A stretch of 64,000 bases of DNA from Marthasterias glacialis (taxonomy: Eukaryota; Echinodermata; Asteroidea; Forcipulatida; Asteriidae), in assembly GCA_911728455.2 (NCBI GenBank), contig OU452233.1:7298505-7362504 (forward strand). Direction: 5' to 3'. This document shows, in pieces, positions 49,100-60,280 of the stretch (positions within the stretch are counted from its first letter, which is position 1; each line of letters begins with the position of its first letter). The position numbers and the translations under genes are program-made. The notes under the pieces were generated by a model that was given only the letters and a program-made list of their open reading frames with translations, was not told the DNA's origin and ran no database searches.

Positions 49100-50965
49100 G
49101 GAGCTCCCTGTGAGCACTCGCACTTTTGGTCAAAAATTTGGGGGGCGATTTTTTGATAGAAATTGATAGAGTGGACATCACTGAAGAGGGTTTGTGTGTG
49201 GGGAAGGGGCCGATTCGCAATATTTGGGCAAATGGCAAAATTTAGGTCAACTCTGACGTCATCAAGATGGCCGAAAAAGCTCGCTAGCTCCCGAAATAAC
49301 GCAAGCTGGGACCTCTAGTTTGTTGGACACGCCTCGGAAGAGCTGCCCGCATCGACTGATTCCATGAAAACCACTTTTGAAGTTGGGTCAAACATTAAAA
49401 TTTCTCACAGGGAGCTCCCTGTGAGCACTCGCACTTTTGGTCAAAAATTTGGGGGGCGATTTTTTGATAGAAATTGATAGAGTGGACATCACTGAAGAGG
49501 GTTTGTGTGTGGGGAAGGGGCCGATTCGCAATATTTGGGCAAATGGCAAAATTTAGGTCAACTCTGACGTCATCAAGATGGCCGAAAAAGCTCGCTAGCT
49601 CCCGAAATAACGCAAGCTGGGACCTCTAGTTTGTTGGACACGCCTCGGAAGAGCTGCCCGCATCGACTGATTCCATGAAAACCACTTTTGAAGTTGGGTC
49701 AAAAATTAAAATTTCTCACAGGGAGCTCCCTGTGAGCACTCGCACTTTTGGTCAAAAATTTGGGGGGCGATTTTTTGATAGAAATTGATAGAGTGGACAT
49801 CACTGAAGAGGGTTTGTGTGTGGGGAAGGGGCCGATTCGCAATATTTGGGCAAATGGCAAAATTTAGGTCAACTCTGACGTCATCAAGATGGCCGAAAAA
49901 GCTCGCTAGCTCCCGAAATAACGCAAGCTGGGACCTCTAGTTTGTTGGACACGCCTCGGAAGAGCTGCCCGCATCGACTGATTCCATGAAAACCACTTTT
50001 GAAGTTGGGTCAAAAATTAAAATTTCTCACAGGGAGCTCCCTGTGAGCACTCGCACTTTTGGTCAAAAATTTGGGGGGCGATTTTTTGATAGAAATTGAT
50101 AGAGTGGACATCACTGAAGAGGGTTTGTGTGTGGGGAAGGGGCCGATTCGCAATATTTGGGCAAATGGCAAAATTTAGGTCAACTCTGACGTCATCAAGA
50201 TGGCCGAAAAAGCTCGCTAGCTCCCGAAATAACGCAAGCTGGGACCTCTAGTTTGTTGGACACGCCTCGGAAGAGCTGCCCGCATCGACTGATTCCATGA
50301 AAACCACTTTTGAAGTTGGGTCAAAAATTAAAATTTCTCACAGGGAGCTCCCTGTGAGCACTCGCACTTTTGGTCAAAAATTTGGGGGGCGATTTTTTGA
50401 TAGAAATTGATAGAGTGGACATCACTGAAGAGGGTTTGTGTGTGGGGAAGGGGCCGATTCACAATATTTGGGCAAATGGCAAAATTTAGGTCAACTCTGA
50501 CGTCATCAAGATGGCCGAAAAAGCTCGCTAGCTCCCGAAATAACGCAAGCTGGGACCTCTAGTTTGTTGGACACGCCTCGGAAGAGCTGCCCGCATCGAC
50601 TGATTCCATGAAAACCACTTTTGAAGTTGGGTCAAAAAATAAAATTTCTCACAGGGAGCTCCCTGTGAGCACTCGCACTTTTGGTCAAAAATTTGGGGGG
50701 CGATTTTTTGATAGAAATTGATAGAGTGGACATCACTGAAGAGGGTTTGTGTGTGGGGAAGGGGCCGATTCACAATATTTGGGCAAATGGCAAAATTTAG
50801 GTCAACTCTGACGTCATCAAGATGGCCGAAAAAGCTCGCTAGCTCCCGAAATAACGCAAGCTGGGACCTCTAGTTTGTTGGACACGCCTCGGAAGAGCTG
50901 CCCGCATCGACTGATTCCATGAAAACCACTTTTGAAGTTGGGTCAAAAATTAAAATTTCTCACAG
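49100..50965 (+). repeat. Run of six near-uniform G6/AAAT monomers
   Basis: Six consecutive 311-bp units with almost no differences. The last two share GATTCACAAT (A at 50461 and 50772), which alters the CENP-B-box-like site. AACATTAAAA near 49393 and CAAAAAATAAAA near 50638 are single changes; the latter recurs 621 bp later near 51259. Local uniformity suggests single-unit tandem amplification. Confidence 0.82.
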
Positions 50966-52131
50966 GGAGCTCCCTGTGAGCACTCGCACTTTTGGTCAAA
51001 AATTTGGGGGCGATTTTTTGATAGAAATTGATAGAGTGGACATCACTGAAGAGGGTTTGTGTGTGGGGAAGGGGCCGATTCGCAATATTTGGGCAAATGG
51101 CAAAATTTAGGTCAACTCTGACGTCATCAAGATGGCCGAAAAAGCTCGCTAGCTCCCGAAATAACGCAAGCTGGGACCTCTAGTTTGTTGGACACGCCTC
51201 GGAAGAGCTGCCCGCATCGACTGATTCCATGAAAACCACTTTTGAAGTTGGGTCAAAAAATAAAATTTCTCACAGGGAGCTCCCTGTGAGCACTCGCACT
51301 TTTGGTCAAAAATTTGGGGGGCGATTTTTTGATAGAAATTGATAGAGTGGACATCACTGAAGAGGGTTTGTGTGTGGGGAAGGGGCCGATTCGCAATATT
51401 TGGGCAAATGGCAAAATTTAGGTCAACTCTGACGTCATCAAGATGGCCGAAAAAGCTCGCTAGCTCCCGAAATAACGCAAGCTGGGACCTCTAGTTTGTT
51501 GGACACGCCTCGGAAGAGCTGCCCGCATCGACTGATTCCATGAAAACCACTTTTGAAGTTGGGTCAAAAATTAAAATTTCTCACAGGGAGCTCCCTGTGA
51601 GCACTCGCACTTTTGGTCAAAAATTTGGGGGGCGATTTTTTGATAGAAATTGATAGAGTGGACATCACTGAAGAGGGTTTGTGTGTGGGGAAGGGGCCGA
51701 TTCGCAATATTAGGGCAAATGGCAAAATTTAGGTCAACTCTGACGTCATCAAGATGGCCGAAAAAGCTCGCTAGCTCCCGAAATAACGCAAGCTGGGACC
51801 TCTAGTTTGTTGGACACGCCTCGGAAGAGCTGCCCGCATCGACTGATTCCATGAAAACCACTTTTGAAGTTGGGTCAAAAATTAAAATTTCTCACAGGGA
51901 GCTCCCTGTGAGCACTCGCACTTTTGGTCCAAAATTTGGGGGGCGATTTTTTGATAGAAATTGATAGAGTGGACATCACTGAAGAGGGTTTGTGTGTGGG
52001 GAAGGGGCCGATTCGCAATATTTGGGCAAATGGCAAAATTTAGGTCAACTCTGACGTCATCAAGATGGCCGAAAAAGCTCGCTAGCTCCCGAAATAACGC
52101 AAGCTGGGACCTCTAGTTTGTTGGACACGCC

Positions 52132-52356
52132 TTGGAAGAGCTGCCCGCATCGACTGATTCCATGAAAACCACTTTTGAAGTTGGGTCAAAAATTAAAATT
52201 TCTCACAGGGAGCTCCCTGTGAGCACTCGCACTTTTGGTCAAAAATTTGGGGGGGGCGATTTTTTGATAGAAATTGATAGAGTGGACATCACTGAAGAGG
52301 GTTTGTGTGTGGGGAAGGGGCCGATTCGCAATATTTGGGCAAATGGCAAAATTTAG
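52132..52356 (+). other. G8 frame with possible upstream TTG start
   Basis: CCTTGGAAG (C to T in the usual CCTCGGAAG) creates an in-frame TTG upstream of the usual ATG at 52165, making a nominal 74-codon frame. In a eukaryotic satellite the TTG start is not credible; from the ATG the frame is the same as the other G8 variant. Listed only because of its G-run state. Confidence 0.2.
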
Positions 52357-53405
52357 GTCAACTCTGACGTCATCAAGATGGCCGAAAAAGCTCGCTAGCT
52401 CCCGAAATAACGCAAGCTGGGACCTCTAGTTTGTTGGACACGCCTCGGAAGAGCTGCCCGCATCGACTGATTCCATGAAAACCACTTTTGAAGTTGGGTC
52501 AAAAATTAAAATTTCTCACAGGGAGCTCCCTGTGAGCACTCGCACTTTTGGTCAAAAATTTTGGGGCGATTTTTTGATAGAAATTGATAGAGTGGACATC
52601 ACTGAAGAGGGTTTGTGTGTGGGGAAGGGGCCGATTCGCAATATTTGGGCAAATGGCAAAATTTAGGTCAACTCTGACGTCATCAAGATGGCCGAAAAAG
52701 CTCGCTAGCTCCCGAAATAACGCAAGCTGGGACCTCTAGTTTGTTGGACACGCCTCGGAAGAGCTGCCCGCATCGACTGATTCCATGAAAACCACTTTTG
52801 AAGTTGGGTCAAAAATTAAAATTTCTCACAGGGAGCTCCCTGTGAGCACTCGCACTTTTGGTCAAAAATTTGGGGGCGATTTTTTGATAGAAATTGATAG
52901 AGTGGACATCACTGAAGAGGGTTTGTGTGTGGGGAAGGGGCCGATTCGCAATATTTGGGCAAATGGCAAAATTTAGGTCAACTCTGACGTCATCAAGATG
53001 GCCGAAAAAGCTCGCTAGCTCCCGAAATAACGCAAGCTGGGACCTCTAGTTTGTTGGACACGCCTCGGAAGAGCTGCCCGCATCGACTGATTCCATGAAA
53101 ACCACTTTTGAAGTTGGGTCAAAAATTAAAATTTCTCACAGGGAGCTCCCTGTGAGCACTCGCACTTTTGGTCAAAAATTTGGGGGGCGATTTTTTGATA
53201 GAAATTGATAGAGTGGACATCACTGAAGAGGGTTTGTGTGTGGGGAAGGGGCCGATTCGCAATATTTGGGCAAATGGCAAAATTTAGGTCAACTATGACG
53301 TCATCAAGATGGCCGAAAAAGCTCGCTAGCTCCCGAAATAACGCAAGCTGGGACCTCTAGTTTGTTGGACACGCCTCGGAAGAGCTGCCCGCATCGACTG
53401 ATTCC

Positions 53406-53597
53406 ATGAAAACCACTTTTGAAGTTGGGTCAAAAATTAAAATTTCTCACAGGGAGCTCCCTGTGAGCACTCGCACTTTTGGTCAAAAATTTGGGGGGCG
53501 ATTTTTGATAGAAATTGATAGAGTGGACATCACTGAAGAGGGTTTGTGTGTGGGGAAGGGGCCGATTCGCAATATTTGGGCAAATGGCAAAATTTAG
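53406..53597 (+). other. Frame kept open by paired indels (G6 with T5)
   Basis: The G-run is six long, which alone would shift the frame, but the following T-run has five T in place of six. The net length is 310 bp and the frame reopens a few codons later, reading FGGRFLIE in place of FGGDFLIE. The same combination recurs at 54026-54217, 620 bp on. It may be a chance combination duplicated once. Confidence 0.3.
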
Positions 53598-54692
53598 GTC
53601 AACTCTGACGTCATCAAGATGGCCGAAAAAGCTCGCTAGCTCCCGAAATAACGCAAGCTGGGACCTCTAGTTTGTTGGACACGCCTCGGAAGAGCTGCCC
53701 GCATCGACTGATTCCATGAAAACCACTTTTGAAGTTGGGTCAAAAATTAAAATTTCTCACAGGGAGCTCCCTGTGAGCACTCGCACTTTTGGTCAAAAAT
53801 TTGGGGGCGATTTTTTGATAGAAATTGATAGAGTGGACATCACTGAAGAGGGTTTGTGTGTGGGGAAGGGGCCGATTCGCAATATTTGGGCAAATGGCAA
53901 AATTTAGGTCAACTCTGACGTCATCAAGATGGCCGAAAAAGCTCGCTAGCTCCCGAAATAACGCAAGCTGGGACCTCTAGTTTGTTGGACACGCCTCGGA
54001 AGAGCTGCCCGCATCGACTGATTCCATGAAAACCACTTTTGAAGTTGGGTCAAAAATTAAAATTTCTCACAGGGAGCTCCCTGTGAGCACTCGCACTTTT
54101 GGTCAAAAATTTGGGGGGCGATTTTTGATAGAAATTGATAGAGTGGACATCACTGAAGAGGGTTTGTGTGTGGGGAAGGGGCCGATTCGCAATATTTGGG
54201 CAAATGGCAAAATTTAGGTCAACTCTGACGTCATCAAGATGGCCGAAAAAGCTCGCTAGCTCCCGAAATAACGCAAGCTGGGACCTCTAGTTTGTTGGAC
54301 ACGCCTCGGAAGAGCTGCCCGCATCGACTGATTCCATGAAAACCACTTTTGAAGTTGGGTCAAAAATTAAAATTTCTCACAGGGAGCTCCCTGTGAGCAC
54401 TCGCACTTTTGGTCAAAAATTTGGGGGCGATTTTTTGATAGAAATTGATAGAGTGGACATCACTGAAGAGGGTTTGTGTGTGGGGAAGGGGCCGATTCGC
54501 AATATTTGGGCAAATGGCAAAATTTAGGTCAACTCTGACGTCATCAAGATGGCCGAAAAAGCTCGCTAGCTCCCGAAATAACGCAAGCTGGGACCTCTAG
54601 TTTGTTGGACACGCCTCGGAAGAGCTGCCCGCATCGACTGATTCCATGAAAACCACTTTTGAAGTTGGGTCAAAAATTAAAATTTCTCACAG

Positions 54693-57600
54693 GGAGCTCC
54701 CTGTGAGCACTCGCACTTTTGGTCAAAAATTTGGGGGGCGATTTTTTGATAGAAATTGATAGAGTGGACATCACTGAAGAGGGTTTGTGTGTGGGGAAGG
54801 GGCCGATTCGCAATATTTGGGCAAATGGCAAAATTTAGGTCAACTCTGACGTCATCAAGATGGCCGAAAAAGCTCGCTAGCTCCCGAAATAACGCAAGCT
54901 GGGACCTCTAGTTTGTTGGACACGCCTCGGAAGAGCTGCCCGCATCGACTGATTCCATGAAAACCACTTTTGAAGTTGGGTCAAAAATTAAAATTTCTCA
55001 CAGGGAGCTCCCTGTGAGCACTCGCACTTTTGGTCAAAAATTTGGGGGGCGATTTTTTGATAGAAATTGATAGAGTGGACATCACTGAAGAGGGTTTGTG
55101 TCTGGGGAAGGGGCCGATTCGCAATATTTGGGCAAATGGCAAAATTTAGGTCAACTCTGACGTCATCAAGATGGCCGAAAAAGCTCGCTAGCTCCCGAAA
55201 TAACGCAAGCTGGGACCTCTAGTTTGTTGGACACGCCTCGGAAGAGCTGCCCGCATCGACTGATTCCATGAAAACCACTTTTGAAGTTGGGTCAAAAATT
55301 AAAATTTCTCACAGGGAGCTCCCTGTGAGCACTCGCACTTTTGGTCAAAAATTTGGGGGCGATTTTTTGATAGAAATTGATAGAGTGGACATCACTGAAG
55401 AGGGTTTGTGTGACGGGAAGGGGCCGATTCGCAATATTTGGGCAAATGGCAAAATTTAGGTCAACTCTGACGTCATCAAGATGGCCGAAAAAGCTCGCTA
55501 GCTCCCGAAATAACGCAAGCTGGGACCTCTAGTTTGTTGGACACGCCTCGGAAGAGCTGCCCGCATCGACTGATTCCATGAAAACCACTTTTGAAGTTGG
55601 GTCAAAAATTAAAATTTCTCACAGGGAGCTCCCTGTGAGCACTCGCACTTTTGGTCAAAAATTTGGGGGCGATTTTTTGATAGAAATTGATAGAGTGGAC
55701 ATCACTGAAGAGGGTTTGTGTGTGGGGAAGGGGCCGATTCGCAATATTTGGGCAAATGGCAAAATTTAGGTCAACTCTGACGTCATCAAGATGGCCGAAA
55801 AAGCTCGCTAGCTCCCGAAATAACGCAAGCTGGGACCTCTAGTTTGTTGGACACGCCTCGGAAGAGCTGCCCGCATCGACTGACTGTGAAAACCACTTTT
55901 GAAGTTGGGTCAAAAATTAAAATTTCTCACAGGGAGCTCCCTGTGAGCACTCGCACTTTTGGTCAAAAATTTGGGGGGCGATTTTTTGATAGAAATTGAT
56001 AGAGTGGACATCACTGAAGAGGGTTTGTGTGTGGGGAAGGGGCCGATTCGCAATATTTGGGCAAATGGCAAAATTTAGGTCAACCCTGACGTCATCAAGA
56101 TGGCCGAAAAAGCTCGCTAGCTCCCGAAATAACGCAAGCTGGGACCTCTAGTTTGTTGGACACGCCTCGGAAGAGCTGCCCGCATCGACTGATTCCATGA
56201 AAACCACTTTTGAAGTTGGGTCAAAAATTAAAATTTCTCACAGGGAGCTCCCTGTGAGCACTCGCACTTTTGGTCAAAAATTTGGGGGCGACTTTTTGAT
56301 AGAAATTGATAGAGTGGACATCACTGAAGAGGGTTTGTGTGTGGGGAAGGGGCCGATTCGCAATATTTGGGCAAATGGCAAAATTTAGGTCAACTCTGAC
56401 GTCATCAAGATGGCCGAAAAAGCTCGCTAGCTCCCGAAATAACGCAAGCTGGGACCTCTAGTTTGTTGGACACGCCTCGGAAGAGCTGCCCGCATCGACT
56501 GATTCCATGAAAACCACTTTTGAAGCTGGGTCAAAAATTAAAATTTCTCACAGGGAGCTCCCTGTGAGCACTCGCACTTTTGGTCAAAAATTTGGGGGGC
56601 GTTTTTTTGATAGAAATTGATAGAGTGGACATCACTGAAGAGGGTTTGTGTGTGGGGAAGGGGCCGATTCGCAATATTTGGGCAAATGGCAAAATTTAGG
56701 TCAACCCTGACGTCATCAAGATGGCCGAAAAAGCTCGCTAGCTCCCGAAATAACGCAAGCTGGGACCTCTAGTTTGTTGGACACGCCTCGGAAGAGCTGC
56801 CCGCATCGACTGATTCCATGAAAACCACTTTTGAAGTTGGGTCAAAAATTAAAATTTCTCACAGGGAGCTCCCTGTGAGCACTCGCACTTTTGGTCAAAA
56901 ATTTGGGGGCGATTTTTTGATAGAAATTGATAGAGTGGACATCACTGAAGAGGGTTTGTGTGTGGGGAAGGGGCCGATTCGCAATATTTGGGCAAATGGC
57001 AAAATTTAGGTCAACTCTGACGTCATCAAGATGGCCGAAAAAGCTCGCTAGCTCCAGAAATAACGCAAGCTGGGACCTCTAGTTTGTTGGACACGCCTCG
57101 GAAGAGCTGCCCGCATCGACTGATTCCATGAAAACCACTTTTGAAGTTGGGTCAAAAATTAAAATTTCTCACAGGGAGCTCCCTGTGAGCACTCGCACTT
57201 TTGGTCAAAAATTTGGGGGCGATTTTTTGATAGAAATTGATAGAGTGGACATCACTGAAGAGGGTTTGTGTGTGGGGAAGGGGCCGATTCGCAATATTTG
57301 GGCAAATGGCAAAATTTAGGTCAACTCTGACGTCATCAAGATGGCCGAAAAAGCTCGCTAGCTCCCGAAATAACGCAAGCTGGGACCTCTAGTTTGTTGG
57401 ACACGCCTCGGAAGAGCTGCCCGCATCGACTGATTCCATGAAAACCACTTTTGAAGTTGGGTCAAAAATTAAAATTTCTCACAGGGAGCTCCCTGTGAGC
57501 ACTCGCACTTTTGGTCAAAAATTTGGGGGCGATTTTTTGATAGAAATTGATAGAGTGGACATCACTGAAGAGGGTTTGTGTGTGGGGAAGGGGCCGATTC

Positions 57601-60280
57601 GCAATATTTGGGCAAATGGCAAAATTTAGGTCAACTCTGACGTCATCAAGATGGCCGAAAAAGCTCGCTAGCTCCCGAAATAACGCAAGCTGGGACCTCT
57701 AGTCTGTTGGACACGCCTCGGAAGAGCTGCCCGCATCGACTGATTCCATGAAAACCACTTTTGAAGTTGGGTCAAAAATTAAAATTTCTCACAGGGAGCT
57801 CCCTGTGAGCACTCGCACTTTTGGTCAAAAATTTGGGGGCGATTTTTTGATAGAAATTGATAGAGTGGACATCACTGAAGAGGGTTTGTGTGTGGGGAAG
57901 GGGCCGATTCGCAATATTTGGGCAAATGGCAAAATTTAGGTCAACTCTGACGTCATCAAGATGGCCGAAAAAGCTCGCTAGCTCTCGAAATAACGCAAGC
58001 TGGGACCTCTAGTTTGTTGGACACGCCTCGGAAGAGCTGCCCGCATCGACTGATTCCATGAAAACCACTTTTGAAGTTGGGTCAAAAATTAAAATTTCTC
58101 ACAGGGAGCTCCCTGTGAGCACTCGCACTTTTGGTCAAAAATTTGGGGGGCGATTTTTTGATAGAAATTGATAGAGTGGACATCACTGAAGAAGGTTTGT
58201 GTGTGGGGAAGGGGCCGATTCGCAATATTTGGGCAAATGGCAAAATTTAGGTCAACTATGACGTCATCAAGATGGCCGAAAAAGCTCGCTAGCTCCCGAA
58301 ATAACGCAAGCTGGGACCTCTAGTTTGTTGGACACGCCTCGGAAGAGCTGCCCGCATCGACTGATTCCTTGAAAACCACTTTTGAAGTTGGGTCAAAAAT
58401 TAAAATTTCTCACAGGGAGCTCCCTGTGAGCACTCGCACTTTTGGTCAAAAATTTGGGGGGCGATTTTTTGATAGAAATTGATAGAGTGGACATCACTGA
58501 AGAGGGTTTGTGTGTGGGGAAGGGGCCGATTCGCAATATTTGGGCAAATGGCAAAATTTAGGTCAACTCTGACGTCATCAAGATGGCCGAAAAAGCTCGC
58601 TAGCTCCCGAAATAACGCAAGCTGGGACCTCTAGTTTGTTGGACACGCCTCGGAAGAGCTGCCCGCATCGACTGATTCCATGAAAACCACTTTTGAAGTT
58701 GGGTCAAAAATTAAAATTTCTCACAGGGAGCTCCCTGTGAGCACTCGCACTTTTGGTCAAAAATTTGGGGGGCGATTTTTTGATAGAAATTGATAGAGTG
58801 GACATCACTGAAGAGGGTTTGTGTGTGGGGAAGGGGCCGATTCGCAATATTTGGGCAAATGGCAAAATTTAGGTCAACTCTGACGTCATCAAGATGGCCG
58901 AAAAAGCTCGCTAGCTCCCGAAATAACGCAAGCTGGGACCTCTAGTTTGTTGGACACGCCTCGGAAGAGCTGCCCGCATCGACTGATTCCATGAAAACCA
59001 CTTTTGAAGTTGGGTCAAAAATTAAAATTTCTCACAGGGAGCTCCCTGTGAGCACTCGCACTTTTGGTCAAAAATTTGGGGGGCGATTTTTTGATAGAAA
59101 TTGATAGAGTGGACATCACTGAAGAGGGTTTGTGTGTGGGGAAGGGGCCGATTCGCAATATTTGGGCAAATGGCAAAATTTAGGTCAACTCTGACGTCAT
59201 CAAGATGGCCGAAAAAGCTCGCTAGCTCCCGAAATAACGCAAGCTGGGACCTCTAGTTTGTTGGACACGCCTCGGAAGAGCTGCCCGCATCGACTGATTC
59301 CATGAAAACCACTTTTGAAGTTGGGTCAAAAATTAAAATTTCTCACAGGGATCTCCCTGTGAGCACTCGCACTTTTGGTCAAAAATTTGGGGGCGATTTT
59401 TTGATAGAAATTGATAGAGTGGACATCACTGAAGAGGGTTTGTGTGTGGGGAAGGGGCCGATTCGCAATATTTGGGCAAATGGCAAAATTTAGGTCAACT
59501 CTGACGTCATCAAGATGGCCGAAAAAGCTCGCTAGCTCCCGAAATAACGCAAGCTGGGACCTCTAGTTTGTTGGACACGCCTCGGAAGAGCTGCCCGCAT
59601 CGACTGATTCCATGAAAACCACTTTTGAAGTTGGGTCAAAAATTAAAATTTCTCACAGGGAGCTCCCTGTGAGCACTCGCACTTTTGGTCAAAAATTTGG
59701 GGGGCGATTTTTTGATAGAAATTGATAGAGTGGACATCACTGAAGAGGGTTTATGTGTGGGGAAGGGGCCGATTCGCAATATTTGGGCAAATGGCAAAAT
59801 TTAGGTCAACTCTGACGTCATCAAGATGGCCGAAAAAGCTCGCTAGCTCCCGAAATAACGCAAGCTGGGACCTCTAGTTTGTTGGACACGCCTCGGAAGA
59901 GCTGCCCGCATCGACTGATTCCATGAAAACCACTTTTGAAGTTGGGTCAAAAATTAAAATTTCTCACAGGGAGCTCCCTGTGAGCACTCGCACTTTTGGT
60001 CAAAAATTTGGGGGGCGATTTTTTGATAGAAATTGATAGAGTGGACATCACTGAAGAGGGTTTGTGTGTGGGGAAGGGGCCGATTCACAATATTTGGGCA
60101 AATGGCAAAATTTAGGTCAACTCTGACGTCATCAAGATGGCCGAAAAAGCTCGCTAGCTCCCGAAATAACGCAAGCTTGGACCTCTAGTTTGTTGGACAC
60201 GCCTCGGAAGAGCTGCCCGCATCGACTGATTCCATGAAAACCACTTTTGAAGTTGGGTCAAAAATTAAAATTTCTCACAG
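54693..60280 (+). repeat. G5-CGAT/AAAT-dominated block
   Basis: The AAGT state is absent. Four G5-CGAT units follow each other with frames at 56818, 57128, 57438 and 57748. GGTCAACCCTGACG appears at 56085 and 56706 (621 bp apart). A 2-bp loss near 55885 replaces GATTCCATGAAA with GACTGTGAAA, giving a 309-bp unit without the ATG. Private changes include GTCTGGGG near 55102, TGACGGG near 55412, GAAGCTGGG near 56526, GCTCTCG near 57984, CCTTGAAA near 58369 and GGATCTCC (T at 59352). HindIII AAGCTT recurs with T at 60178. Confidence 0.8.

Larger units (their letters stand above)
50966..54692 (+). repeat. Mixed G5/G6/G8 block with a 620-bp dimer
   Basis: Includes a GGTCCAAAATTT unit near 51930, the G8 unit (run near 52249-52256) and a T4G4 unit near 52560. 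Dimer copies lie at 53453-54072 and 54073-54692: a unit with G6 but only T5 in the next T-run, followed by a G5-CGAT unit. The G6/T5 unit is 310 bp and keeps the short frame open by compensation. GGTCAACTATGACG near 53296 recurs near 58257. Confidence 0.8.

Noticed and set aside
3630-60178. HindIII AAGCTT variants (3630, 6118, 23527, 26631, 27873, 29425, 60178) as one lineage
   Set aside because: Pairs at 2,488 and 1,242 bp are HOR copies, but the distant ones sit in otherwise different units and may be recurrent G to T changes or conversion; no single history can be shown.
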